A DNA stretch of 64,000 nucleotides from Nocardia brasiliensis IFM 10847 (GTDB lineage: Bacteria > Actinomycetota > Actinomycetes > Mycobacteriales > Mycobacteriaceae): assembly GCF_000710915.1 (NCBI RefSeq), contig NZ_BAUA01000204.1:1-64000 (forward strand). Direction: 5' to 3'. The position numbers and the translations under genes were made by a program. The first letter of the stretch is position 1, and each line of letters starts with the position of its first letter. Shown one piece after another: positions 36,216-45,580 of this stretch. The notes beneath the pieces were generated by a model that saw only the letters and a list, made by a program, of their open reading frames with translations, had not been told where the DNA came from and ran no database searches.

Positions 36216-36710
36216 ATGCCGGTGGTGCGCATTTTCCGGAGGAACGCCGAAGCGGCGCAAGCCGATTCGCCCGAGTGGGACTTCGAGGTGCGACCGCGGC
36301 GTGCGGTGCGTACCGCGTGGATCGTCGCCACCCTGATCGCGGCCGCTTTCCTCGTCGGCGGCATCTGGCTGCGCTCCGGCTCGACCGGCGTGAACTTCCG
36401 GGTGGCCGACCAGATCGCCATGATCGGTATCGGCCTGCTCATCGCCGGCGGAGTCCTCATGCTCACCAGGCCCCGCGTCCGCGTCGGCCCCCGCGGCGTC
36501 ACCGTTCGAAATGTGCTGGGCGACAACGAATTCCCCTGGGACACTGTCCGTGGCGTCGCGTTCCCCGACCGCAAATCCTGGGCTCGCCTCGAACTTGTCA
36601 ACGACGACTACGTCCCCCTCCTCGCCATCCGCTCCAACGACAAAGCCCATGCCGCCACCGCCATGGACAAACTCCGCGAACTAGGCGCAAAGTACACCGC
36701 CGAAAAATAG
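36216..36710 (+). CDS. PH domain-containing two-span membrane protein
   Basis: A 164-residue protein with two membrane helices (TAWIVATLIAAAFLVGGIWL, about 33-52, and IAMIGIGLLIAGGVLMLT, about 67-84) and a C-terminal bacterial PH domain (RVRVGPRGVTVRNVLGDNEFPWDTVRGVAFPDRKSWARLEL). In M. tuberculosis the same site after ribH holds the membrane protein Rv1417, so it is a conserved neighbour of riboflavin genes whose role is unknown. Start ATG 36216 follows GAGAGTAGG. Confidence 0.85.
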   Translation: MPVVRIFRRNAEAAQADSPEWDFEVRPRRAVRTAWIVATLIAAAFLVGGIWLRSGSTGVNFRVADQIAMIGIGLLIAGGVLMLTRPRVRVGPRGVTVRNVLGDNEFPWDTVRGVAFPDRKSWARLELVNDDYVPLLAIRSNDKAHAATAMDKLRELGAKYTAEK

Positions 36711-36822
36711 CCCGCGCCGCGCCGGCCCGTTGTCTGGCTCCCGAAGTGCGACTTGCCCAATGGGCTGTTCCTGCCGCGGGCGGCGGGCCGGCCGGCCTGG
36801 ACCACGCGACAGATTGGGGGGT

Positions 36823-36884
36823 CACAGAGGTTCCATACGGTTCACAGGGGTTGTAGCTGCTGTGAACCGTATGGAAGGTCTGTG
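36823..36884. repeat. 62-bp inverted repeat (long hairpin)
   Basis: Arms 36823-36847 and 36860-36884 pair over 25 positions with a single 2-base mismatch (GG opposite GG); the inner 17 bp, TTCCATACGGTTCACAG and its complement, are perfect, and the outer CACAGA/TCTGTG also pair. The loop is 12 bases. It lies in the 292-bp gap between the PH-domain and acetyltransferase genes, without a following T tract. Confidence 0.9.
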
Positions 36885-37002
36885 GGGCGGAGCCTCGCAG
36901 CCTCGTCAAAGGAACAGCCGAGAGCGGCACCGACTGCCAGGTGGCCACGCTGGGATGGGGAACATCCACTTGACACGGCGTGGGGTTAGATAGCCTCACG
37001 CT

Positions 37003-37542
37003 ATGGAGTTGGGTGCGGTTGTGCTGGCCGCGGCGTACGCCGACGATCCGCTGATGACGTACTTCTGGCCGAATGCGGAGCGGCGGGGTAAGGCGTTGCC
37101 GTTGTTCTGGGAGGCGCGTATCGCGGCGCGGGCGGAGACCGGCATGGTCGATCTCGCGCTCGATGAGGATCGCAACGTCGTGAGTGTTGCGCTGTGGGAG
37201 CCCGTCGGGGTCATCTCGCCGATTGCCAAGCATTTCACGCTGGTTCGGGCATTGTGGAGCAGTCTGCCGCGTGCGCTCGCGGTTTCGCATCGGATGGAAG
37301 CGGCCCGGCCCGCGACCCCGCACCTCTACCTGGCCGCGGTCGGCACCCGGCCGGACGCGCAACGCAAAGGTTTCGCCAGCTCGCTGCTGGAACAGCGGTT
37401 GGCGACCTCGACCGAACCTTGCTTCCTGATTGCGAACGCCAAGACCACCATGCCCTTCTATGACCGCTTCGGCTTCCACCCCGAGCCCGAACTCCCCCTC
37501 GACCACGGCCCCGTCCTGTACCCCATGCGCCTGACGCGCTGA
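37003..37542 (+). CDS. GNAT family N-acetyltransferase
   Basis: A 179-residue acetyltransferase. The acetyl-CoA site is visible as LYLAAVGTRPDAQRKGFASSLLEQRL (motif A, with the Q/R-x-x-G-x-A loop at about 110-130) and the C-terminal AKTTMPFYDRFGFHPEPE (motif B). The substrate is unknown. It is monocistronic, with a long inverted repeat upstream and a degenerate repeat array downstream. Confidence 0.85.
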   Translation: MELGAVVLAAAYADDPLMTYFWPNAERRGKALPLFWEARIAARAETGMVDLALDEDRNVVSVALWEPVGVISPIAKHFTLVRALWSSLPRALAVSHRMEAARPATPHLYLAAVGTRPDAQRKGFASSLLEQRLATSTEPCFLIANAKTTMPFYDRFGFHPEPELPLDHGPVLYPMRLTR

Positions 37543-37716
37543 ACCGGCGAAATCCGCACCACTTCCAGGGATTCGCACCCCCTTGCGGGCCGCCAGAGAT
37601 GCCTGGATCACCTTGCGACCAGTGCTCCCTGTGGGTGCGGCAGACCATGCGATTCCGACGCGACGACGACGGTGCACAGCCGGAGTGTCCGCCGCCCGGC
37701 TTGCACAAGTGGCAGG

Positions 37717-38040
37717 GCACGCACGGTTTCTGAGGGGTGGCTGTCGTTGCTCGTCGTCCGGCAGTGCGGGGCGCGCACCGCTTCGGGGGATCGGCCCGGC
37801 GCCCGGTAGTGCAGGCGCAAAGCATGCGCAGCTTCTGAGGAGCCGCCGCTGTTGGCCTGGCGTCCGGCGGGCGCAGGCGCGGGGCGCTGCCGTTGTTCGC
37901 TCGTTGTCCGGCGGTGCGGGTGCAGGCACGCACGGTTTCTGAGGGGTGGCCGCCGTTCGCTCGTCGCCCGGCGGGTGCAGGGCGCGCACAGCTTTCGAGG
38001 AGCGATCGCTCGTTGCCCGGCGCTCAGCGGTGTTGCTGAG
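37717..38040. repeat. degenerate 50-56-bp tandem repeat array
   Basis: About six diverged units begin near 37717, 37771, 37822, 37872, 37926 and 37982. The first and fifth share 24 identical bases (from GCACGCACGGTTTCTGAGGG) 209 bp apart, followed by similar GTTCGCTCGTCGTCCGGCGGTGC-type segments (shown here in shortened form). The gap 37543-38125 holds no supported gene. A second copy of a dispersed ATCYGCACC element lies at its start (37552-37579). Confidence 0.7.
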
Positions 38041-38125
38041 CGCAACTCACGGCGGACCGCCTCGGGGGTGCCCGCGTCACCCTGCGGCTAGGGCCCCGGG
38101 TGGGCGTGGCAACTCGTCCCTGGCC

Positions 38126-40090
38126 TCAGCGGTTGTCGCCGAGTACAGCTCCCTCGCGGCGGGGGTCGGCGCCGCCGACCCAGGCGGTGCCGTCGCGGGT
38201 CAGGGCGCTGAGGCCGCTGGATTGGGGGGCGACGGAGATCTGGTGGCCTAGTTCGCGCAGGCGCAGGACGAGGGCGTCGTGGTCGCCGTTGTCGGCGGTG
38301 TTGATGCTCGGGTGTTCGCCGCCGACGCCGGTGGCGGGGGAGTTGCCGGCGCCGAAGGACAGGGCGGAGACGGCCTGTTGCGGGTCGAGGCCCCAATCGA
38401 GCATGCCGACAAGGGTTTTCACGACGAACTGGATGATCACCGAGCCGCCGGGGGAGCCCGCGACATGGGTGAGGTTGCCGCGGGCGCCGTCGGGCGCCTT
38501 GTCGAAGACCAGGGTGGGGCTCATCGAGCTGCGCGGACGCTTGTTGGGCTGGAGGCGGTTGGCGACCGGTGCGCCGTCGGCGCCCAGCGGGTCCGCCGAG
38601 AAGTCGGTGAGCTGATTGTTCAGCACGAATCCGTCGACGAGGTGGAAGGAGCCGAATTCGGACTCCACCGTGGTGGTCATGGCGGCCGCATTGCCGTACT
38701 GGTCGACCACGGAGATATGGCTGGTGCCGTGTTCCGGCGGTTGCGGGCCGACGCCGAGCGAGACGGGCCCGAAATCGCCGGGTTGTGCGGTGCCCATGCT
38801 GCGGTTGCGGTCGATCAGGGCGGAGCGCTGCTTCAGGTAGTCCTTGTTGAGCAGGGTTTGCAGCGAATTGCCGGGCAACGGAACGAAATCGGTGTCCGCG
38901 ACGTACTTGTTGCGGTCGGCGTAGGCGAGCCGCTCGGCTTCGGCGATGAGGTGCACCGCTTCGGCCTTCGGCTTGCCGCCGTTGCGGGCGGTGTCGGAGC
39001 CCGCGGCGAGGTTGTCCGGGGGCAGGGCGGCGAGGTCGAAGTTCTCCAGGATGCCGAGGGTGGCGGCGACAGTGCTGCCGCCGGACGACGGGTTCGGCAT
39101 GCCGCAGATCTGATGGTTGCGGTAGTCGGTGCACAGGGCCGTGCGCTTCTTCGCCTGATACCCGGCCAGGTCGGCGGTGGTGATCAGGCTGGGCGTGCGG
39201 CCGCCAGTGGTCGAGGCTGCCGCGGCGACGATGTCCTGCGCGATGGCGCCGGTATAGAAGGCCTGCGCGCCTTCGGACGCGATGGCGCCCAGCGTCTTGG
39301 CCATCGCCGGGTTGGTGAGCAGCGTGTCGGCCGGCTTGGGTGTGCCGTCGGGATTGAGGAAGTACGCCTTCGCGGCCTCGTCCAGGGCGAGGTTCTTGGC
39401 CTGTTCGGCGACCTGCGCGGCGAGCCTGGGGCTGATCGAGAAGCCGCGATCCGCGAGTCCGATTGCCGGATCGAACAATTCGCGCCAGCCGGTTTTGCCG
39501 TGCTCGCGATGCACCATCTCCAGCATCCGGAGCACGCCCGGCACGCCGATGGACCGGCCGCTGGCGCGTGTGTTCGGTTTGGGTTCGGTGCGGTCGGTGT
39601 CGCTGACCCAGCGCAGGTAGTTCTCGGTGGCGGCGGCGGGCGCGACCTCGCGGCCGTCGTAGGCCTCCACGGACTTGCTCGCCGCGTCGTAGTACATCAG
39701 GAACGCGCCGCCGCCGATGCCGGACGACTGGGGTTCCACCAGGCCGAGCATGGTCTGCGCGGTGATCAGCGCGTCCGCGGCGGTGCCGCCGTCGCGCAGG
39801 ACCTCGCACGCGGCCTTGCTGGCCAGGGTGTTCGCGGTCGCCACGGCGAAGGTCTTGGTGCGCGCGGCCACCATCCCGGATCGGTAGCCGGTGGACAGCT
39901 CCGGATTGGTGCTGATGTCCTTGCTGCCCGTCGGCCCGGTCGGCGACGCCGCGACCAGCGTCCCGTTCGGCGTCGTCGCGCAGACGTCGGCGGCCTTGTC
40001 CGTGTCATCGGACGAACAAGCGGTGGCCATTCCGGCGACGAGCAGTGTTGCCGCCACCACGCTGGTCCAGGTTCCTCGCGTGCGACTCAT
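38126..40090 (-). CDS. ggt: gamma-glutamyltransferase (lipoprotein)
   Basis: An Ntn hydrolase that cleaves gamma-glutamyl bonds of glutathione-like compounds outside the membrane. The precursor of 654 residues has a lipoprotein signal ending LLVAGMATAC (Cys25). The large-subunit region contains PQSSGIGGGAFLMYYD and ASGRSIGVPGVLRML; autocleavage and catalysis occur at Thr456 of HGTSHISVVDQYGNAAAMTTT (split here by position), and the small subunit has SSMSPTLVF and AGSPGGSVI. Relatives in mycobacteria may act on gamma-glutamyl-linked thiols. It is divergent from the HAD gene. Confidence 0.93.
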   Translation of the reverse strand: MSRTRGTWTSVVAATLLVAGMATACSSDDTDKAADVCATTPNGTLVAASPTGPTGSKDISTNPELSTGYRSGMVAARTKTFAVATANTLASKAACEVLRDGGTAADALITAQTMLGLVEPQSSGIGGGAFLMYYDAASKSVEAYDGREVAPAAATENYLRWVSDTDRTEPKPNTRASGRSIGVPGVLRMLEMVHREHGKTGWRELFDPAIGLADRGFSISPRLAAQVAEQAKNLALDEAAKAYFLNPDGTPKPADTLLTNPAMAKTLGAIASEGAQAFYTGAIAQDIVAAAASTTGGRTPSLITTADLAGYQAKKRTALCTDYRNHQICGMPNPSSGGSTVAATLGILENFDLAALPPDNLAAGSDTARNGGKPKAEAVHLIAEAERLAYADRNKYVADTDFVPLPGNSLQTLLNKDYLKQRSALIDRNRSMGTAQPGDFGPVSLGVGPQPPEHGTSHISVVDQYGNAAAMTTTVESEFGSFHLVDGFVLNNQLTDFSADPLGADGAPVANRLQPNKRPRSSMSPTLVFDKAPDGARGNLTHVAGSPGGSVIIQFVVKTLVGMLDWGLDPQQAVSALSFGAGNSPATGVGGEHPSINTADNGDHDALVLRLRELGHQISVAPQSSGLSALTRDGTAWVGGADPRREGAVLGDNR

Positions 40091-40224
40091 GCAGGGACTC
40101 TAACCGTCGGCACCGACACCTCGGGAGCGTTTGATCACCCGGACGCAACGGACCTGCGCGGCGTCGCGGTGCCCGCGGCCTGCGACGGCCGGAGCCCGCA
40201 CCAACCCGTCGGTAGGCTGTTTTC

Positions 40225-40920
40225 GTGACTCTCGAGGCGGTGCTGTTCGACTATTCCGGGACCTTGTTTCGACTGGAGGAGAAGCAATCATGGGGTGATG
40301 ATCTGGTCGCTGCCGACGGCCGGGCCTTCGATGTCCACGAGAAGACCGAGATCCTGCGCCGGATGACCGCGCCGGTGCACCAGATCGTCGAGTTCGACGC
40401 GGCAGGCCAGTACGCCTGGGACAACCGCGACCTCGACCCGGAGCTGCACCGGAAGGCCTACCTGGAGGTGCTCCGCAAGTCGGGTGTGCCGTTCGACGAC
40501 CAGGCCACCAAGCTCTACGACCGGATGATCGACCCGTTGGAGTGGACGCCGTACCCGGACGTCGAGGAGGTGCTGACTTCCCTTGCCGCCCAAGGTATCC
40601 AGGTGGCGGTGGTGAGCAATATCGCGTTCGATATCCGTCCGGCGTTCACCGCCCGCGGCTGGGACCGCTACATCGACGCCTTCGCCCTCTCCTTCGAGAT
40701 CGGCGCCATCAAGCCGCAACCCCGGATCTTCGCCGCCACCCTCGACAAACTCGGCGTCGACCCGACGGCCGCTCTGATGGTCGGCGACAGCACCGAGGCC
40801 GACGGCGGCGCTACTGCCATCGGTTGTCGCTTCGCGCTGGTCGAGCCGACTCCCACCGGTGAACGCCGCTCCGGTCTGCTCGACGCGGTCGCACAGCACG
40901 GTGTCGCCCGTCGGCAATGA
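40225..40920 (+). CDS. HAD-superfamily hydrolase with altered motif I
   Basis: A 231-residue Rossmannoid HAD protein. Motif I is LFDYSGTLF: nucleophile Asp9 is present but the usual second Asp two residues later is Ser. Motif II is VVSNIAFD, motif III the Lys of IKPQPRIF and motif IV GDSTEADGG. The cap is helical (C1 type). The missing second Asp, normally the acid/base for phosphatase activity, suggests either weak phosphatase or a different reaction. It is alone in its unit; GTG start. Confidence 0.85.
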   Translation: MTLEAVLFDYSGTLFRLEEKQSWGDDLVAADGRAFDVHEKTEILRRMTAPVHQIVEFDAAGQYAWDNRDLDPELHRKAYLEVLRKSGVPFDDQATKLYDRMIDPLEWTPYPDVEEVLTSLAAQGIQVAVVSNIAFDIRPAFTARGWDRYIDAFALSFEIGAIKPQPRIFAATLDKLGVDPTAALMVGDSTEADGGATAIGCRFALVEPTPTGERRSGLLDAVAQHGVARRQ

Positions 40921-41088
40921 CTCCCGCCGCGGCAGTCGCACCACCGTGCGCCGGTAGTTCACGGGGCAAGCCGCCGAGTGCACCGTCCGCGCCGATCCAA
41001 GGCTGCCGTCTCGGCGGCGGCGCCGGGATCGGCACGATGGCGTACGCGTCAGCGGCGGTCCGAACATCGCGCAGGCTGCCGAGCACCG

Positions 41089-41232
41089 GCGCACTCAGCT
41101 CGCCCCGCCGCGCCCCGGCGTGCTCGGCTCGCCCCGCCGCACTCGACTCGCCCGCCGCACTCGGCTCGCCCGCCGCGCCCCGGCGCACTCGGCTCGCCCG
41201 GCGCGCACCGGCGCACTCAGCTCGCCCGGCGC
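41089..41232. repeat. degenerate tandem repeat of GCACTCGGCTCGCCC units
   Basis: Six irregularly spaced copies (18-28 bp apart) of GCACTC(G/A)GCTCGCCC lie between 41089 and 41232, separated by CGCCGCGCCCCGG-type spacers. The 454-bp gap between the HAD gene and uvrC (40921-41374) has no other feature I can name. Confidence 0.75.
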
Positions 41233-41374
41233 CAAGTGCACCGCCGTAACGACACACGCTGCGGTGCAAGATATTTCGAAGCATCGATGCCGATCGAAGC
41301 GCTCCGGCACGGCGCGATGCCGCGGACCCGAGCACCCCGGCGAACCTGTCGTAGCCTCCCTCTAGGCTTGACTG

Positions 41375-43381
41375 GTGGCAGATCCAGCGACGTACCGGCC
41401 CAAGCCGGGCACGATTCCCGTCGAACCAGGGGTGTACAAGTTCCGGGACGCGCATCGACAGGTCATCTACGTCGGTAAGGCGAAGAGCCTGCGCAGCCGG
41501 TTGAACTCGTACTTCGCCGATGTGGCGTCGCTGCACCCGCGCACGAAGCAGATGGTCACCACGGCGGCGAGCGTCGAATGGACGGTCGTCTCCACCGAGG
41601 TGGAGGCGCTGCAACTCGAATACAACTGGATCAAGGAGTTCGATCCGCGGTTCAACGTCCGCTACCGGGACGACAAGTCGTATCCGGTGCTCGCGGTCAC
41701 TTTGAACGAGGAGTTCCCCCGGCTGTTCGTCTATCGCGGCGCGCGCAAGAAAGGCGTGCGCTACTTCGGCCCGTACGCGCACGCCTGGGCGATCCGGGAA
41801 ACCCTGGACCTGCTGCTGCGCGTCTTTCCCGCGCGGACCTGCTCCAACGGCGTGTTCAAACGGCACAGCCAGATCGGCCGTCCCTGCCTGCTCGGGTATA
41901 TCGACAAGTGTTCGGCGCCGTGCATCGGCCGGGTCAGTGCCGACGAGCACCGCCGGATCGTGGAGGACTTCTGCGACTTCCTGGCCGGCCGCACCGACCG
42001 CATGGTGCGTCAGCTGGAACGGCGCATGCAGGAGGCGGCCGAGGACCTCGATTTCGAGAACGCCGCGCGGCTGCGCGACGACGTGCAGGCGCTGCGCCGG
42101 GCGCTGGAGAAGCAGGCGGTGGTGCTGGGCACCGGCACCGACGCCGACGTGATCGCCTTCGCCACCGATGAATTGGAAGCCGCGGTGCAGATCTTCCACG
42201 TCCGGGACGGCCGGGTGCGCGGCCAGCGCGGCTGGGTGGTCGACAAATCCGGCGACGCCATCGACGCGCCGGAAACCGGCAGTGAGATGGCAGTGCTGGT
42301 CGAACAGTTCCTCACCCAGTTCTATGGCGAGCAGGTCGCGGTCGCCGAGTTCGGCGCGGGGGAACAGCCCGCGACCGTGGTGCCGCGGGAGGTGCTCGTC
42401 CCCGAGCTGCCCGGGGACGCCGAGCAGGTCCAGCAGTGGCTGTCCGACCTGCGCGGCTCGGCCGTGCAGTTACGGGTGCCGCAGCGCGGCGACAAGAAGG
42501 CGCTCGCGGAGACCGTGCAGCGCAACGCGATGGAGGCGCTGCAGCAGCACAAGCTCAAGCGCGCGGGCGATCTGACGTCGAGATCGGCAGCGCTGCAAGC
42601 CATTCAGGACGCTTTGGAGCTGGACAGCGCCCCGCTGCGGATCGAATGTGTCGACATCAGCCATGTGCAGGGCACCGACGTGGTGGCCTCGCTGGTGGTG
42701 TTCGAGGACGGTCTGGCGCGCAAATCCGAGTACCGCCACTACACGATCAAGGAGGCCGCGGGGGAGGGCCGCTCCGACGACGTGGGCAGCATCCGGGAGG
42801 TCACCCGGCGGCGGTTCTACAAGTTGCAGAAGGAACGCGAACTGCTGGCCGGCGAGGACCTGGCGGCCGAAACCGAGGGCGCCGCAGCCGAACTCGATGC
42901 CCGGCCGGGCATCGATCCGCAGACCGGACGTCCGCGCAAGTTCGCCTACCCGCCGAACCTGTACGTCGTCGACGGCGGCGCGCCCCAGGTCGCGGCCGCG
43001 GCCGAGGTGCTCGACGAACTGGGTATCACCGATGTCGCGGTGATCGGCCTGGCCAAACGGCTGGAAGAGGTGTGGGTGCCGGGGGAGAGCGACCCGGTGA
43101 TCATGCCGCGCAACAGCGAGGCGCTGTTCCTGCTGCAACGGGTCCGGGACGAGGCGCACCGTTTCGCGATCACCTTCCATCGCAGCAAGCGCTCGCGCCG
43201 GATGACGGCGTCCGCGTTGGACTCGGTGCCCGGTCTGGGCGCGGCGCGCCGCACCGCGCTGGTCACCCACTTCGGTTCGGTCGCGAAACTCAAGGAGGCC
43301 ACGGTCGAACAGATCACCGAGGTCCCCGGGATCGGCCTGGCGACGGCCAAAGCGGTACTCGCCGCATTACAGGAGGGGTGA
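41375..43381 (+). CDS. uvrC: excinuclease ABC subunit C
   Basis: Makes both incisions of nucleotide excision repair. The order of domains is complete in 668 residues: GIY-YIG nuclease (GVYKFRDAHRQVIYVGKAKSLRSRL, residues 19-43), the Cys-rich region CLLGYIDKCSAPCIGRV, the UVR helix hairpin (AAEDLDFENAARLRDDVQAL), the RNase H-like C-terminal nuclease (ECVDISHVQGTD and VDGGAPQV) and a helix-hairpin-helix pair (ALDSVPGLGAARR, EVPGIGLATAKAVL). It leads the conserved uvrC-rapZ-yvcK-whiA set. Confidence 0.97.
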   Translation: MADPATYRPKPGTIPVEPGVYKFRDAHRQVIYVGKAKSLRSRLNSYFADVASLHPRTKQMVTTAASVEWTVVSTEVEALQLEYNWIKEFDPRFNVRYRDDKSYPVLAVTLNEEFPRLFVYRGARKKGVRYFGPYAHAWAIRETLDLLLRVFPARTCSNGVFKRHSQIGRPCLLGYIDKCSAPCIGRVSADEHRRIVEDFCDFLAGRTDRMVRQLERRMQEAAEDLDFENAARLRDDVQALRRALEKQAVVLGTGTDADVIAFATDELEAAVQIFHVRDGRVRGQRGWVVDKSGDAIDAPETGSEMAVLVEQFLTQFYGEQVAVAEFGAGEQPATVVPREVLVPELPGDAEQVQQWLSDLRGSAVQLRVPQRGDKKALAETVQRNAMEALQQHKLKRAGDLTSRSAALQAIQDALELDSAPLRIECVDISHVQGTDVVASLVVFEDGLARKSEYRHYTIKEAAGEGRSDDVGSIREVTRRRFYKLQKERELLAGEDLAAETEGAAAELDARPGIDPQTGRPRKFAYPPNLYVVDGGAPQVAAAAEVLDELGITDVAVIGLAKRLEEVWVPGESDPVIMPRNSEALFLLQRVRDEAHRFAITFHRSKRSRRMTASALDSVPGLGAARRTALVTHFGSVAKLKEATVEQITEVPGIGLATAKAVLAALQEG

Positions 43382-43556
43382 GGAAGTTCGGAATCACCAG
43401 CTTTTCACCGATGCACCTATATCCTCGTTACCGTTCCAGCACATGTTCGATCACCGGCCTCGGGCACCACGGAGGGTGACCGCGCATGTCTGCGCCCGCT
43501 ACCGGAACCGGTGCGGGATGATTCGAGAGGTAACCACGAGACGGATCCGGTAGGAC

Positions 43557-44537
43557 ATGACACGCGTCGAATCGAACAACACAGCGGGCAATCCGCGACA
43601 GACGGCGGGGCAGGACAGCTTCGCGAGCGCTGTCACTGCGGCGAACCCGCAGGTCGAGGTCGTGATCGTGACCGGACTATCGGGCGCGGGCCGCGGTACC
43701 GCCGCCCGCGTGCTCGAGGATCTGGGCTGGTACGTCACCGATAACCTGCCGCCGGAACTGATCGGCCGGATGATCGAACTCGGCGCGGCCACCGAGCCGC
43801 CGATCCGGCGCCTGGCCCTGGTGATGGACGTGCGCAGCCGCTTCTTCACCGGCGATCTCTCGGTGGTCACCGAACAGTTGCGCAAGCTCGGTATCGAGAC
43901 TCGGGTGCTGTTCCTGGAAGCATCCGATGACGTGCTGATCCGGCGATACGGGTTCGCCCGTCGCCGACATCCGCTGCAAAGCGAAAGCAAAGACGGCACC
44001 CTCTCCGCGGGCATCGCCGCCGAACGGGTTCGGCTCTCCGCCGTGAAAACCGCCGCCGACCTGGTCATCGACACCACCGAGCTGTCCATCCACCAGCTGC
44101 ATCGCAAGCTGGAGGAGGCCTACGGCGGCGGTGCGCCGAGCGCGTTGCAGCTCACCGTGCAATCTTTCGGCTTCAAGCACGGGGTTCCACTGGACGCCGA
44201 CATGGTGTTGGATGTGCGTTTTCTACCTAATCCACATTGGATTCCAGAATTGCGGGAACACACTGGTCAGGAACCGGTGGTGAGTGAGTACGTGCTGTCG
44301 CGCCCCGGCGCGGCGGATTACCTGCGTACCTGTCACCACCTGGTGGATCTGACCATGAACGGTTACCGCCAAGAGGGGAAGCGATACATGACGGTGGCAG
44401 TGGGCTGCACCGGAGGAAAACACCGCAGCGTGGCGATAGCCGAGGCCCTCGGTGAACTGATGAGCGCGGTCACCGACGTGGCCGAGGGATCCGCCGACGT
44501 GGTGCGGGTCGTGCATCGGGATCTGGGGCGCGAATGA
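43557..44537 (+). CDS. rapZ: RapZ-family RNase adapter/nucleotide-binding protein
   Basis: The 326-residue protein belongs to the RapZ/YvcJ family. The P-loop is GLSGAGRGT (residues 40-48): the Walker A Lys is Arg, which I recall as the common form in mycobacterial homologues. The C-terminal domain contains GCTGGKHRSVAIAE, the conserved putative sugar-phosphate binding site. In E. coli RapZ controls GlmS small RNAs; in actinobacteria its role is not settled. The conserved pairing with yvcK and whiA suggests a link between cell wall precursors and carbon flow. The stop overlaps yvcK as ATGA. Confidence 0.93.
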   Translation: MTRVESNNTAGNPRQTAGQDSFASAVTAANPQVEVVIVTGLSGAGRGTAARVLEDLGWYVTDNLPPELIGRMIELGAATEPPIRRLALVMDVRSRFFTGDLSVVTEQLRKLGIETRVLFLEASDDVLIRRYGFARRRHPLQSESKDGTLSAGIAAERVRLSAVKTAADLVIDTTELSIHQLHRKLEEAYGGGAPSALQLTVQSFGFKHGVPLDADMVLDVRFLPNPHWIPELREHTGQEPVVSEYVLSRPGAADYLRTCHHLVDLTMNGYRQEGKRYMTVAVGCTGGKHRSVAIAEALGELMSAVTDVAEGSADVVRVVHRDLGRE

Positions 44538-45580
44538 GTGGTTGGGAATCCGATCCCAGCATCGTCGCGCTGGGGGGCGGGCACGGCCTGTACGCGACGC
44601 TGACCGCGGTCCGGCGGTTGACCAGAAAGATCTGCGCTGTCGTGACGGTCGCCGACGACGGCGGTTCGTCCGGGCGTCTACGCAGCGAACTAGGGGTGCT
44701 GCCGCCCGGTGATCTACGGATGGCGTTGGCCGCGTTGGCCGCCGACGCCGACGATGTCTTGACCCGCACCGTGCAGCACCGCTTCGGCGGCACCGGAGCG
44801 CTGGCCGGTCACTCGGTCGGCAACCTGATCTTGGCCGGTCTCACCGAGGTGCTCGGCGACCCGGTCGCCGCGCTGGACGAGGTCGCGAAGCTGCTGCGGA
44901 TCACCGGGCGGGTACTGCCGATGTCGCCCATCGCCCTCGATATCGAAGCCGATGTCGCTGGGCTGGAAGCGGATCCGCGGGTCAGCCGCTGTATCCGCGG
45001 GCAGGTCGCGATCGCGACCACCCCGGGCAAGGTGCGCCGCGTCCGGTTGATTCCGTCCGATCCGCCGGCCAGTCCGGAAGCGACCTCGGCCATCGAACAC
45101 GCCGACGTGGTCGTGCTCGGGCCGGGATCGTGGTTCACCAGTGTCATCCCCCATGTGCTCGTCCCCGAACTACGAGAGGCGCTCGTGTACACCCGAGCCA
45201 GAAAAGTTCTCGTGCTGAACCTCGCCGCCGAGCCCGGCGAAACGGCGGGTTTCTCCGCCGAACGGCACCTGCATGTATTGTCCCAGCACGCACCGGAATT
45301 CGTGGTCGACGAGGTGGTGGTCGATTCAGGGTCGGTTCCGGAAGGTCGCGAAAGAGAACATGTGGCCAGAGCTGCCGAACAGTTGCGAGCGCGAGTAACC
45401 TTCTCCGATGTCGCCGAAGCGGGAACGGACCGGCATCACCCCGGAAAGCTTGCCGCCGCACTGGATCAACTGATCCGGCAACCTCGGCCGCAAATGGCAG
45501 GGCTTCGAGTCGAGGGACGGCACATGGGTCAGGATGTGCGTTCCGGGTTGGGTGGAAAGGAGCGCGTCTCGTGGCGATGA
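44534..45580 (+). CDS. yvcK: YvcK/CofD-like protein (gluconeogenesis factor)
   Basis: A 348-residue protein of the CofD-like superfamily. Signature stretches are IVALGGGHGLYATLTAVRRL, VVTVADDGGSSGRLRSELGVLPPGDLR, HSVGNLILAGL and GPGSWFTSVIPHVLV. In Bacillus and mycobacteria YvcK (CuvA) binds UDP-sugars and is needed for cell shape on gluconeogenic carbon. It overlaps rapZ by four bases and whiA by ten, so the three are translated as a unit. Confidence 0.94.
   Translation: MSGWESDPSIVALGGGHGLYATLTAVRRLTRKICAVVTVADDGGSSGRLRSELGVLPPGDLRMALAALAADADDVLTRTVQHRFGGTGALAGHSVGNLILAGLTEVLGDPVAALDEVAKLLRITGRVLPMSPIALDIEADVAGLEADPRVSRCIRGQVAIATTPGKVRRVRLIPSDPPASPEATSAIEHADVVVLGPGSWFTSVIPHVLVPELREALVYTRARKVLVLNLAAEPGETAGFSAERHLHVLSQHAPEFVVDEVVVDSGSVPEGREREHVARAAEQLRARVTFSDVAEAGTDRHHPGKLAAALDQLIRQPRPQMAGLRVEGRHMGQDVRSGLGGKERVSWR

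Noticed and set aside
43487..43522. 11-codon ORF before rapZ that might be a leader peptide
   Set aside because: It has a Shine-Dalgarno-like GGAGGG, but no regulatory hairpin or conserved residues that suggest attenuation are visible.
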